Origin: CAZWCX01 sp964632945 | GTDB lineage: Bacteria; Planctomycetota; MHYJ01; WSZJ01; CAZWCX01 | DNA: 52,904 bases | Assembly (NCBI GenBank): GCA_964632945.1 | Contig: CAZWCX010000041.1 | Span: 1 to 52,904 of the forward strand | Direction: 5' to 3' | In this document: one piece after another, positions 28,535 through 38,111 of the stretch | Layout of the letters: each line of letters begins with the position of its first letter | Numbering within the stretch: the first letter of the stretch is position 1 | The notes under the pieces: generated by a model | The model's database searches: none | Seen by the model: the letters and a program-made list of their open reading frames with translations, nothing else | What the model was told of the DNA's origin: nothing | Position numbers and translations under genes: made by a program

Positions 28535-31500
28535 ATGGACCTCAACCAGCAGGAAGCATTTGCCCTGGCCACGGACCGCGCCAAAGCCCTCGAACAGTTC
28601 ATTCCCGGCACCGAGGACTACTACTTTCACGCCTGCCTTCTTCACGAGCAGGCCGCAAACTTCGTCGAACTCGACGCCGTCCTCCAACAGTGGACCCACC
28701 GTTTCGGCAATACGCCGCGAAATCGCGAGATCCACCACCGGCGGGCGCTCCTGCGTCACGCCGTCGAGCCCGACAAGACCCGCGAGTATCTCCGGCAACA
28801 GCTCGGGCTGCAGTTCAACCACCAGCGCCAGGTCGCCGGTAAGACCGCACGGCATCCATCGGCCCTGGACCCGGGAACGACGGCCAGAAGCGCCATCCGG
28901 AAACTCGGCTTTGCGTACAGCCACTCCGGGGATCTCACGGGATTCACCGAGTCCGCCCTCGACTGGCTCGTGGACGAATCGATGGAAGGCGCGCGGCTGC
29001 GCCAGCTGCTCGCACGCGTGACCCGTCCCGACCATCCGCGTCTCGTGGAACGGGTCCTGGCCGAGCTGTCGGAACGCCACTCGCCCGGATTCGGATCGGT
29101 GGCGATCCATGCCAACCTCCTCCTCGATCAGTTGGAAGCGTTGGCCATCAAGAAACCGGACCTGCTCGCCAACGAGAGTTTCGTGCACGCGTGGCTGCGC
29201 AAGCTGCAGCCGGGACCGGACGTGGAGTGGCAGACCGACCCCGACGCCCGCGAGGCCTATCTCGAGCGGCTCTGGACCTTCGTGAAGTCGCTGGCACCCT
29301 CCTTCGGCCCGCTCAAGGCCCTGGTCCTCTACCACTTCCTCGACCAGGATCGGCGTCGCGGCAAGCTCGACCGGGCGAGGTTCCTCGAGTACCTGAAACT
29401 TCCGCGCATGGTGCCTTATGCGAATCCGGACCATCTGGAACGCGTTCGCGACCCGGAGTTTCCGTTTCCGCTGGGGGCGGACCTGCGGGGTCCGACCCTG
29501 CTCCCGCCCGTCCCCGACGACCAGGAACTCGTGCGCGACCTGCTGGCAAAGATCTTCCTGGACGAATCCGACACGTCCGAATTCGAGCCCTACGTCCAAC
29601 TCACGTTCCTTCGCGAGGTCCTGGCGACCACCAAACTCCTGCATGGCATCGGCGACCGGGAACAGTGGATCTCCCTGCTCGATGACCCCGGGGCGCTCGC
29701 GGCGCTCAAGGACCGGGTGGAGATCCGGTTTGCCCCCACCAATCCGGGACATTACCGCGCCAACGACCCGGTCACTCTCGACCTCGACGTGAAGAACGTC
29801 CCGACTCTCGTCGTCAAGGTGTTCGAGATCCAGGCCCTCCATCACTTTCTGGCGACCGGCCGTGACGTGGACACGAGCATCGACCTCGACGGCCTGGTGG
29901 CCGGCAAGGAGACGACCTGCACCTATGACGACCCGCCGGTTCGCCGGGTGCGCCGCCGGTTCGAGTTGCCCGCACTCGCGGGCCCCGGTGTGTTCGTCGT
30001 CGAGTTCATCGGCGGCGGGATCAGTTCCCGGGCGCTGATCCGCAAGGGACGCCTGCGCTTCGTGGAGCGTATCGGGGCTTCCGGACACGTCTTCGCGATC
30101 CTCGACGAGGAACGACGCCTTCTGCCCGACGCGTCGCTTTGGCTGGGCGGCCGGGAGTTCCGCGCCGAGGACGGAGAGATCCGCGTCCCCTTCACCACCA
30201 ACCCGGGGAGGCGTGAAATCCTCCTCCGGCACGGCGCCGTGACCACCGTCGAGGCGTTCGAGCATCGGAGCGAGCAATACGAATTCGCGGCGGGCTTTCA
30301 CGTCGATCGCGAATGCTTGCTCGCCGGCCGGGAGGCCCTGGTTCTCTTGCGCCCGACGCTGCGAATTCACGGGACGCCCGTGGACCCGGCCCTGCTCGAA
30401 GCCCGCACCCTCGAAATCCGCTCCACCGACCGCGAGGGGGTGTCCGCCAGCATCGAAATTTCCGACTTCCCGTTGCAGGACGACCGCGAGTCCACTCACA
30501 CGTTCCAGGTCCCGGCTCAACTGGCCTCCATCACCTTCACCCTCCGCGCCAGGGTCCGGAACGTCTCCCAGGACCGGAACATCGACTTGAGCGACACGCA
30601 TGAAGTCCAGATCAACGGCATCGACGCCACCCCATCGACCGAAGCGCTTCATCTCGCCCGCAATGAGCAGGGGTACTCGATTCTGTTGTTGGGTAAGTCC
30701 GGCGAGCCCCGGTCCGGACGGGTCCTGAACCTGAGGATCCGGCACCGGGATCTCGTCCCGTTGATCGACGTGGAACTGCAGACCGATGAGGCCGGGCGGG
30801 TCTTCCTGGGGCATCTCCCGGAGGTGCTCGCGGTGGCCGCCTCCACTCCCGCGGGAATCATGGAGATGTGGGAGCTTCCGCAGGACCGTTGCCGACGCCC
30901 AGCCTCCCTCCACGCGAGGGAGGGCGAGCCGATCCGAATCCCCCACCTGCCGCCGCATCCGATCGGCGCGACCGGACCGGCCGAGGAGACCGGCGGAGGG
31001 ACGGAATCCGCGACCACTCCCGATCCCCGACAGTGGTCGCTGCTGGAAATTGCCGGCGGGACCTTCGTCCGCAACCGATTCTCCGCGCTCCGCCTGGAAG
31101 ACGGTTATCTGGTGATTTCCGGGCTCCCCGCCGGCGACTATGACCTGCTCGCGAAGCGGGAAGGCGCGCGAATCTCGGTCCGCATCGTCCCCGGAGAGGA
31201 TCGCGCCGGCTGGATCGCCGGCGCGCGCAGGCACCTGGAACGAGGCCCATCGACTCCGCTGCACGTCGTTTCGATCCAGCCCGGACAAAAGGAAATCGAG
31301 ATCCGGATCGGCCATCCCGGCCCGTCCACGCGGGTGCACGTGATCGCCACCCGGATGCTGCCGTGCCGCTCGGCGTTTGCCGAACTCGGCCGCGCCGGTG
31401 GGGGTGCCGAGCCGCGCGCCATGGAGGTGTTCCGCGGCCCGTCCCAATACGTATCCGGACGGGACATCGGCGACGAGTACCGCTATGTGCTCGAGCGACG

Positions 31501-34500
31501 CTATGCGCGGAAGTACGCCGGGAACCTGTTGGCGCGCCCGGGACTTCTGCTCAATCCCTGGGCTGTGCGCAACACCGAAACCGCAACGCAGAAGGCCGCC
31601 GTCGGCGGGGAGTACGCAGCCGCCCCCGCGCCCATGGCCGCTTCGATGGCCGACCATGCGTCCCGGATGATCTCATCCACCGCCCCGGCGGGATCCTTCG
31701 CATCGCTCGATTTCCTGCCCAACCCCGCGACGGTGCTCGCCAACCTCCGGCCCGATGAGACCGGAGTGCTCCGGATTCCCCGGAGTTCGGTCGGGCACGC
31801 CCGGCAGATCCGGGTGGTCGCGGTGCGGGATGCAGAAACGGTATGCCGGGATTCCCTCCTTGCCGAAGTCGACGCTCCTCCTCGCGACCTGCGCCTGCGC
31901 CTGTCCCTCGCCGCGGAGGCCCATTTCACCGAGCGAAAGCGAATCACCGTCCTGGCGCCGGGACAGCCGCTGGAGATCGCGGACCTGACGACGTCCACCG
32001 TCGAGGTCTACGACTCGCTCGCGCGGGTGTATCGCCTCCTGGCCACTCTGTCCGGGAATGCCACGCTGACCCTGTTCGGCTTCATCTTGCGCTGGCCCCG
32101 ACTCATGCCCCAGGAGCGCCAAGCCCGGTACAGCGAGTTCGCGTGCCACGAACTTTCTTTCTTCCTCTCGTGCAAGGACCCCGTCTTCTTCCGGGACGTG
32201 ATCGCGCCCTATCTGCGCAACAAGAAGGAGAAGACGTTTCTGGACCGCTATCTCCTCGAGGACGACCTCTCGGCCTACCGCACTCCCTGGGCCTACGGAC
32301 GCCTGAATGCCGTCGAGCGCATCCTGCTGTCACGCCGGTTCGAAGACGAAGGGGACCCCTGCGCGCGGCACGTTTCCGACCGGTTCGACCTTCTCCCCCG
32401 GGATCCCGCCGAGGCGGACCGGTTGTTCCAGGCGGCAATCCGCGGCCGCGACCTCGAAGCCGGGGACGCCCTGGGAATCCGGAATGCCCGGGAGGAGGCC
32501 CAAAGCGAGATGCTGGAACAGCTCGAACTCGACGAAGAGAGGTCGCCATCCAAGGACGAGCGAGCCCCCCTCCGACGTTCGATGGAAAAGCGCGCTGCGA
32601 AGGGAAAAGCGGCCCGCTTCGACCAACCGTCCGAGTCGTCCGGCGCGCTCGATGACGCCCTCCTGGAGGCCGGCGGACCACCCGCCAGTATGCCGAGGGC
32701 GCCGGGCGCGGGCGGCGTCGGTTTCCGCGCGCGCGACCTCGAGGCGCGCGAGCGCATGCGCCCCTTCTACCAGAAACTGGATCGGACCCAGGAGTGGGCC
32801 GAAAACCACTACTATCACCTTCCCATCGAGCAGCAAGGGCCGGACCTGGTCACCGTAAACGCCTTTTGGCGTGACTATGCCCGACACCGGTTCCAGGGGC
32901 CGTTTCTGTCGCCGCACGTGGCCAGGGCCTCCCGCAATTTCACCGAAATGATGTTCGCGCTCTCGGTTCTCGACCTGCCTTTCGAAGCGGAGGCGCCGAA
33001 GGTCGAATTCCAGGCCGCGCGCATGAAATGGGTCGGACCGGCCCGCGCCATCGCCTTCCACAAGGAGATCATGCCCTCGTCACCCGCCGACCCGCGCGGC
33101 CCCGTGCTCGTGAGCCAGAACTACTTCCGGGACGATGACCGGAAGCGCTTCGAGGACGGCGAGGAGGTCGATCACTACGTGACCGGCGAATTCCTGGTCA
33201 CCGTGCCCTACACCTGCCAGGTCGTACTCACCAATCCGACCTCTTCGATGCAAAAGCTCGAACTGCTCCTCCAGATCCCCCAGGGCGCTATCCCCGTTCA
33301 CGGCGGCTTCGTCACCCGCGGGATGCCGGTCGAACTCGACGCCTATGCCACCCGCTCGATCGAGTACTCGTTCTACTTCCCCTCTCCCGGCGCCTTCGTC
33401 CACTTCCCGGTGCATGTCTCGAAGTCCGAGCGGCTGATCGCGTTCGCTGAACCCCGCCGCCTGTCCGTGGTTCGCGAGCCGACCACCGTGGACGAGACTT
33501 CCTGGGCCTGGGTATCGCAGCACGGCGATGCGAAAACGGTCCTTCGCTGGATGGAGACGAACAACCTGGAGCGGCTGGCGCGGCATGACGATGCGGGCCG
33601 GATCGGGCTTGAGCAGATCGCCTGGCGCATGCGAGATCGCATGTTCTATCAGCCGTGCCTGGCGCTCCTGCGCGGGCGCCACATCTGGAACGACACGCTT
33701 TGGTCCTACAGCCTTCTGCATGGGGACGTGCCGAACCTGCGCGAGTTCCTCCTCCACCAGGATCGTTTCCTGGCCGAGTGCGGAGAGTCGCTCGACAGCC
33801 CGTTGCTGAGGATCAACCCGGTGGCGCGCGGGCGGTACCAGCACCTCGAATATGCCCCGCTCGTCAATGCGCGCGTCGGTCGGCTGGGCGCGCGAAGAAA
33901 GATCCTGAACGATCGCTTCGCCGCGCAGTACTCGGCGTTTCTGAACATCCTTCGCTACAAGCCGGCTCCGGACGACGCGGATCGCCTGGCCCTTTCCACC
34001 TATCTGCTGCTCCAGGATCGCATCGAGGAGGGCTTGAACGCCCTGGCAGGCGTCGATCCTGCGCGGATCGAGACCCGGCTCCAGCACGACTATCTGACCC
34101 TGTACGCCGAACTTCTGCGCGAGCAGCCGGCCAATGCGCGTTCCATCGCGGCACGCCACCGGGAGCACCCGGTCCATCGCTGGCGGGACCTCTTCCGTTC
34201 CGCTCTGGCCCAGATCGACGAAATCTCCGGGGTCGTATCCGGGAAGCCCGAGGAGGAGGACCGCGAACAGCGACAAGCGCGCCTGGCCGCCACCGAACCC
34301 GGTTTGGACTTCAAGGTGGAGAATCGAACCGTCCGCATCCACTACCAGAACCTCGCTTCCGTGCTCGTGCACTACTATCGGATGGACATCGAGCTGCTGT
34401 TCTCCCGCCAGCCCTTCGTGCAGCAGCAATCCGGCCAATTCGGGTTCATCCGGCCCAATCGCGCGGACGAGGTGAGCCTCCCGAGCGACCGTCGGGAAGT

Positions 34501-34870
34501 GACTCTCGATTTGCCGGCGGAATTGCACGGCGCCAACGTGATCGTCGAACTCGTCGCCGCCGGGAAGCGCAAGGCGCAGGCCTACTACTCTCACGATCTG
34601 GCGATCCAGGTCACCGAGACCTACGGACGCCTTCGTGTCACCCGATCGGGTACCGGCGCCCCGCTTCCGCGCAACTACATCAAGGTCTACGCGCGAATGA
34701 TAGGAGGTGAAGTCCGCTTCTACAAGGACGGCTACACGGATCTGCGCGGGGTATTCGACTACACCTCCCTGAGCACCAATGAGACCGACTTCGTTGAACG
34801 CTTCGCCCTGCTCGCGCTCCACGAGCAACACGGCTCGGTGATTCTGGAAGCCGGGGTTCCCGGCCGTTAG
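28535..34870 (+). CDS. Giant 2111-aa orphan protein with MG-like beta domains
   Basis: A single continuous 2111-aa frame. GGAGG lies four nt before ATG. There is no signal peptide and no TM helix, so it is predicted cytoplasmic. Residues 1-390 are helical and rich in Leu/His/Arg (EDYYFHACLLHEQAANF, REIHHRRALLRHA). From ~392 (VEIRFAPTNPGHYRAND, VTLDLDVKNVPTLVVKVFEI) to ~800, beta-rich segments resemble macroglobulin-type (MG) domains of alpha-2-macroglobulin-like proteins, but no thioester CxEQ motif is seen. A charged linker lies at ~1330-1400. A second beta region contains VVLTNPTSSMQKLELLLQIP and SIEYSFYFPSPGAF (~1570-1640). The C-terminus (RNYIKVYARMIGGEVRFYKD, GYTDLRGVFDYTSLS) is compact and looks conserved. 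From memory, similar text occurs in protist and bacterial hypothetical proteins; this was not checked. Function is unknown. Confidence 0.88.
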   Translation: MDLNQQEAFALATDRAKALEQFIPGTEDYYFHACLLHEQAANFVELDAVLQQWTHRFGNTPRNREIHHRRALLRHAVEPDKTREYLRQQLGLQFNHQRQVAGKTARHPSALDPGTTARSAIRKLGFAYSHSGDLTGFTESALDWLVDESMEGARLRQLLARVTRPDHPRLVERVLAELSERHSPGFGSVAIHANLLLDQLEALAIKKPDLLANESFVHAWLRKLQPGPDVEWQTDPDAREAYLERLWTFVKSLAPSFGPLKALVLYHFLDQDRRRGKLDRARFLEYLKLPRMVPYANPDHLERVRDPEFPFPLGADLRGPTLLPPVPDDQELVRDLLAKIFLDESDTSEFEPYVQLTFLREVLATTKLLHGIGDREQWISLLDDPGALAALKDRVEIRFAPTNPGHYRANDPVTLDLDVKNVPTLVVKVFEIQALHHFLATGRDVDTSIDLDGLVAGKETTCTYDDPPVRRVRRRFELPALAGPGVFVVEFIGGGISSRALIRKGRLRFVERIGASGHVFAILDEERRLLPDASLWLGGREFRAEDGEIRVPFTTNPGRREILLRHGAVTTVEAFEHRSEQYEFAAGFHVDRECLLAGREALVLLRPTLRIHGTPVDPALLEARTLEIRSTDREGVSASIEISDFPLQDDRESTHTFQVPAQLASITFTLRARVRNVSQDRNIDLSDTHEVQINGIDATPSTEALHLARNEQGYSILLLGKSGEPRSGRVLNLRIRHRDLVPLIDVELQTDEAGRVFLGHLPEVLAVAASTPAGIMEMWELPQDRCRRPASLHAREGEPIRIPHLPPHPIGATGPAEETGGGTESATTPDPRQWSLLEIAGGTFVRNRFSALRLEDGYLVISGLPAGDYDLLAKREGARISVRIVPGEDRAGWIAGARRHLERGPSTPLHVVSIQPGQKEIEIRIGHPGPSTRVHVIATRMLPCRSAFAELGRAGGGAEPRAMEVFRGPSQYVSGRDIGDEYRYVLERRYARKYAGNLLARPGLLLNPWAVRNTETATQKAAVGGEYAAAPAPMAASMADHASRMISSTAPAGSFASLDFLPNPATVLANLRPDETGVLRIPRSSVGHARQIRVVAVRDAETVCRDSLLAEVDAPPRDLRLRLSLAAEAHFTERKRITVLAPGQPLEIADLTTSTVEVYDSLARVYRLLATLSGNATLTLFGFILRWPRLMPQERQARYSEFACHELSFFLSCKDPVFFRDVIAPYLRNKKEKTFLDRYLLEDDLSAYRTPWAYGRLNAVERILLSRRFEDEGDPCARHVSDRFDLLPRDPAEADRLFQAAIRGRDLEAGDALGIRNAREEAQSEMLEQLELDEERSPSKDERAPLRRSMEKRAAKGKAARFDQPSESSGALDDALLEAGGPPASMPRAPGAGGVGFRARDLEARERMRPFYQKLDRTQEWAENHYYHLPIEQQGPDLVTVNAFWRDYARHRFQGPFLSPHVARASRNFTEMMFALSVLDLPFEAEAPKVEFQAARMKWVGPARAIAFHKEIMPSSPADPRGPVLVSQNYFRDDDRKRFEDGEEVDHYVTGEFLVTVPYTCQVVLTNPTSSMQKLELLLQIPQGAIPVHGGFVTRGMPVELDAYATRSIEYSFYFPSPGAFVHFPVHVSKSERLIAFAEPRRLSVVREPTTVDETSWAWVSQHGDAKTVLRWMETNNLERLARHDDAGRIGLEQIAWRMRDRMFYQPCLALLRGRHIWNDTLWSYSLLHGDVPNLREFLLHQDRFLAECGESLDSPLLRINPVARGRYQHLEYAPLVNARVGRLGARRKILNDRFAAQYSAFLNILRYKPAPDDADRLALSTYLLLQDRIEEGLNALAGVDPARIETRLQHDYLTLYAELLREQPANARSIAARHREHPVHRWRDLFRSALAQIDEISGVVSGKPEEEDREQRQARLAATEPGLDFKVENRTVRIHYQNLASVLVHYYRMDIELLFSRQPFVQQQSGQFGFIRPNRADEVSLPSDRREVTLDLPAELHGANVIVELVAAGKRKAQAYYSHDLAIQVTETYGRLRVTRSGTGAPLPRNYIKVYARMIGGEVRFYKDGYTDLRGVFDYTSLSTNETDFVERFALLALHEQHGSVILEAGVPGR

Positions 34871-35639
34871 CAGGTCTTCAATCTCGAGATCCTGGGTTCG
34901 GCCGAGGCGATTTTCGCGCCCGGCGAGGCGCAAGGAGAAGGCGGCGGCCCGGTGCATCGCCGACGACCAGCGACGAAGCCCGGCGCGAACGGCGACCGGT
35001 CCAACCCAGGAGATCACGGTTGAAGGCCCACGAGCCCGGAAGTTTCCGGATGGCGCGTCGGCGGCTTCGTGAGGCGTCCGACCGCCGGCCACCGGGCTGC
35101 GCGATCAGCCCGGCCGGGGGGGGCGACCGGCGGGCGACACTCTCTGCCGCACGCTGGGCGACACCGTCCTGCTCCTCCCGCTTCGTCCGACCGGATGGAG
35201 CCGGATGGTTCGCGAACGGGAAAGCCTCGCGTGAGCCGTCATCCGCGCTGGCGGGGCGGAGCAGACCGCCGAGGGCGGGAGCGGTCCCGTCGTCGTCGGG
35301 CCGCAGGAGCGCCGCGGTCGAAACTCGCACCAGACCGCCCCGTTCCGAATTGCAGGGCTAAGACCTCGCTTTTCCGCGACAAGAAAGCCGCGTCGCTCCT
35401 GCTGTCTCAGGCACGGAACGTCGCAACCTTGCGACCCATCCGAACCTCCGACGTCCATCGATGAGACACCCCGCCGAACCCGGTCACGGGCTCCAAGATG
35501 ACTCGTTCGCGCGCTCGAACGAACGCGCAGCCGTCCCGATCCCCGGCGCACGGAATCCCGGATTCTCCTCTCCGGCGTTTCCGGTGCGGCGTTTGCACCC
35601 TCCCGCTCCTCGGCAACCCGTCCATGTGCAGGAGGAATC
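34871..35639. other. Long non-coding gap before the regulator gene
   Basis: At 769 bp this is the longest gap in the window. No frame resembles a protein; all are Arg/Ser/Pro-rich. A perfect dyad, TCGCAA-CC-TTGCGA, sits at 35421-35434, about 206 nt before the regulator ATG. The region 35340-35440 is less GC-rich than its surroundings. Promoter and regulatory sequences of the regulator-pilin operon are expected here, but I could not place them with confidence. Confidence 0.5.
35421..35434. promoter_or_regulatory. Perfect 14-bp dyad, possible operator
   Basis: TCGCAA (35421-35426), CC and TTGCGA (35429-35434) form a perfect inverted repeat in the gap upstream of the regulator gene. The two-nt centre is too short for a stable RNA hairpin of that full length, so a protein-binding dyad is the more natural reading. 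Confidence 0.3.
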
Positions 35640-37310
35640 ATGAGCGTACTCGTCGTCGACGACTCTTTCGCAATCCGGCGCGTGATCCGGAGTTCTCTGG
35701 AGGCGATGGGCTACGCTCCGGCGGCCATTTTGGAGGCCCGGGACGGCATGGAGGCCCTTGAAATCCTGGAATCGGTCGAGCGACGCGTCGAGCTCGTCCT
35801 GACCGACTGGATCATGCCGCGACTGAACGGTCTCGAGCTCCTGCGCAGAATCAAGCAGACTTCGCAGCTCCAGTCGATTCCGGTGATCCTGGTCTCCTGC
35901 CGGGACCGTCGCGAGTGCATCCAGGTCGCGCTGCGCGAGGGGGCCAGCGACTACCTGGTCATTCCGTTTCGTCCCGAACTGTTCTCTCGGCGGATCCGAC
36001 GCGTATCCAAGCCGTCCGGAACCGATGCCGACATGCGGCACTCCGCCACCATCCTCGTCGCCGACGACTCCCAAAGCATGCGCCGGTATCTTCGTGCCGC
36101 CCTGGACCAGGTCTCGGACACGATCATGACGGTTCTCGAGGCCCGCGACGGCATCGATGCGCTGGAAGTCCTTTCGCGAGAACCCGTCGATCTCGCGATC
36201 GTCGATTGGGAAATGCCCAACATGGACGGCTTCGACGTCCTGAGGAAGATGAAGGCCTCGCGCGAATGGAGCGGAATCCCCGTGGTGATGATCACGGGCG
36301 CAACCAGAAGCGAGCGCGTCATCGAGGCCCTGCAGGTGGGCGCGGCCGCTTTCCTCGTCAAGCCGATTCGCCCCGCGACCATCGCCGAACAGGTCTCCAC
36401 GCTCCTTCGGGAACGGCGCACGCGCCATGGGTCGGACGAAACGGGGACCTCCCGGCGCGCCCCGGTCACGCTGCACTCCGGCGAGCCGGCGCGTACACCG
36501 CTCCTGTCCCAACTTTCTCCGGAACTCATCGAGGACATCCGTCGCACCGCCCGCCGCAGGCTGATCTGCCCCGGGGAGTGGATCGTCCACCACAACGAAC
36601 TGGTCGACTCCTTCCATGTGATCGAGCAGGGCACGGTCGAGTTACGCGCGTGGATGGACGCGCCCGTTCGCGAAGTGCGGCAGGCCGGTGACTGCCTGGC
36701 CGAGCTCGCCTTTCTCACCGGGGATTCCGCGCGAATGTTCGCGATCGCCAGAACGTCCGTCACCCTGCTGACGATCGACCGCGCTCCCTTCGAAATGCTC
36801 CTGGCCAGTCAACCCGACCTGGGCCCGGTTCTTTCCCGGCTGCTGGCCCGGGTCTCCGAACAGGAGGGGGAGGAGGCGTGGCAGGGACTGATGCAGGGGC
36901 AGTCCGCCACCGTGTCCGAAGGAACGCTCTTCTCGATCGTGGAGTTGGCGAGCCGCACCCTGCGCACGGGAGTCTTGCGGTTCCGGCAGAGCAACGCGCA
37001 GGGAATCATGTACTTCCGCGACGGGGACCTCGAACATGTCCGCGAAGAGGAGCGCACGGGGGAAGAGGCCTTCCACCGTCTGATGGGGTGGACGACCGGG
37101 ACGATCACCTTTCAACCCGGAGACCACACGTTCAAGTCACAGGGACTTCCGCCGATCATGACCCTCCTGACGAAGGGTCCCCGACCCGGGGAAGTGCCGC
37201 AGGCGGAGCCGGGCGCCGGCCGGAGTCCGGCGACGACTCCGGCATCGGACCCGGTCTCCCTGACGCGGCGAATCGTCTTGGAGGGGACCGATCACCGCGT
37301 CATCTGGTAG
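35640..37310 (+). CDS. REC-REC-cNMP-DUF4388 response regulator
   Basis: A 556-aa soluble regulator. REC1 (1-118) has DD at 7-8 and phospho-acceptor D56 (LTDWIMP), but the conserved Lys is replaced by Ile108 (DYLVIPF). REC2 (136-255) is complete, with DD142-143, D189 (IVDWEMP), T219 and K241 (FLVKPI). A cyclic-nucleotide-binding-like domain follows (~285-395: PGEWIVHHNELVDSFHVIEQG, AELAFLTGDSARM). DUF4388 is at ~405-500 (FSIVELASRTLRTGVLRF, GIMYFRDGDLEHV, ITFQPG). DUF4388 is common in regulators of social motility and type IV pili. AGGAGG lies five nt before ATG. The minor pilin genes start 142 nt downstream on the same strand, so pilus or secretion control is the likely role. Confidence 0.92.
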   Translation: MSVLVVDDSFAIRRVIRSSLEAMGYAPAAILEARDGMEALEILESVERRVELVLTDWIMPRLNGLELLRRIKQTSQLQSIPVILVSCRDRRECIQVALREGASDYLVIPFRPELFSRRIRRVSKPSGTDADMRHSATILVADDSQSMRRYLRAALDQVSDTIMTVLEARDGIDALEVLSREPVDLAIVDWEMPNMDGFDVLRKMKASREWSGIPVVMITGATRSERVIEALQVGAAAFLVKPIRPATIAEQVSTLLRERRTRHGSDETGTSRRAPVTLHSGEPARTPLLSQLSPELIEDIRRTARRRLICPGEWIVHHNELVDSFHVIEQGTVELRAWMDAPVREVRQAGDCLAELAFLTGDSARMFAIARTSVTLLTIDRAPFEMLLASQPDLGPVLSRLLARVSEQEGEEAWQGLMQGQSATVSEGTLFSIVELASRTLRTGVLRFRQSNAQGIMYFRDGDLEHVREEERTGEEAFHRLMGWTTGTITFQPGDHTFKSQGLPPIMTLLTKGPRPGEVPQAEPGAGRSPATTPASDPVSLTRRIVLEGTDHRVIW

Positions 37311-37432
37311 CCGCTCGGTGAGCCGCCCGGCCTGACTCCCTTGCGCAGACCCGGCGAAGCGAAGGCGACTGAGGCAAGCCCGGGTCGATCGCCCGGCGGG
37401 GTGGAGCGGTGGGTCTCGCCGAACGGCAGGAT

Positions 37433-37462
37433 GCTTGGTGGAGGCACGGGGGATGCCTAAGC
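37433..37462 (+). promoter_or_regulatory. Leader hairpin covering SD and start codon of the pilV-like gene
   Basis: GCTT (37433-37436) can pair with AAGC (37459-37462), and AGGCA (37442-37446) with TGCCT (37454-37458). The fold places the GGAGG ribosome-binding site (37440-37444) and part of ATG 37453 inside paired or closed structure. A second stem, GACCCGG/CCGGGTC (37348-37354 with 37380-37386), lies upstream in the same leader. It could be a translational switch; the ligand, if any, is unknown. Confidence 0.35.
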
Positions 37463-38106
37463 ACTTGAATCCCGGCGCGCCGGCCGGCCGATCCCGCGGG
37501 GAAGTCCCACGCCCCCGTCGGATTCGGATCCCGGCAAGAGCCCCGGGCGGAACGAACCGGGATCGAGCCGGGCGATCCGCGACGGCTGGATTCAGCGTTC
37601 TTGAAGTCCTGGTGGCCTCCACCGTGCTCGTGCTCGCCCTCATGGGGCTGCTCGGAGCGCTGGTTTCGAGCGATGTGCTGATCGCGACCAATCAGGAACT
37701 TTCCCTGGCCATGGAGGCCGCTCGACAGCAGGTCGAGACGATGAACGGCCGACCGCTCGGGGAGATTGTCCGAAGCTACAACCTGAGCCCCGAGGACGAT
37801 CCGGGCGGCGCCGGCAGCGCCCCGGGCGCCTATTTCTCCGTGCCGGGACTCATCGTCGACCCCTATGCGCCGGGCGGAGCGCACGGAGAAGTCCGATTCC
37901 CCGGCAGCGGTCCGGGAAGCCAGGTGGTGGACGAAACGGTTCCCAACCCGTCGTGGGGGACTCCGCGCGATCTGAACGGCGACGGCTCTGCGACGGGGAC
38001 CGCCGTGCTGCCCGACTTCGTGATCCTTCTGCCGGTGACCGTACGGGTTCGCTGGCTGGGACGCTCCGGTCACGCGAGCGTCGAGATCCACGCGTTGCTC
38101 CGGTGA
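37453..38106 (+). CDS. PilV/GspI-like minor pseudopilin
   Basis: A 217-aa protein with a prepilin peptidase site G46|F47 and Glu at mature position +5 (GFSVLEVLVAS), followed by the usual ~20-residue hydrophobic helix (VLVLALMGLLGALV). The next segment (LSLAMEAARQQVETMNGRPLGEIVR) is characteristic of the PilV family. The leader of 46 residues is unusually long and basic. GGAGG lies eight nt before ATG 37453 and decides the start; an in-frame TTG at 37435 is less likely. Processing by PilD-type peptidase is expected, but no peptidase gene is in the window. It is first of three pilin genes spaced by 5-16 nt. Confidence 0.85.
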   Translation: MPKHLNPGAPAGRSRGEVPRPRRIRIPARAPGGTNRDRAGRSATAGFSVLEVLVASTVLVLALMGLLGALVSSDVLIATNQELSLAMEAARQQVETMNGRPLGEIVRSYNLSPEDDPGGAGSAPGAYFSVPGLIVDPYAPGGAHGEVRFPGSGPGSQVVDETVPNPSWGTPRDLNGDGSATGTAVLPDFVILLPVTVRVRWLGRSGHASVEIHALLR

Positions 38107-38111
38107 GGGTC

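Noticed and set aside
35411..35428. Sigma54-like GGCAC...GC site
   Set aside because: The GG-to-GC spacing is eleven rather than ten nt and the -12 element is poor.
37341..37432. c-di-GMP-I (GEMM) riboswitch upstream of the pilin genes
   Set aside because: The conserved GEMM blocks are not present in the right order; only a generic stem can be drawn.
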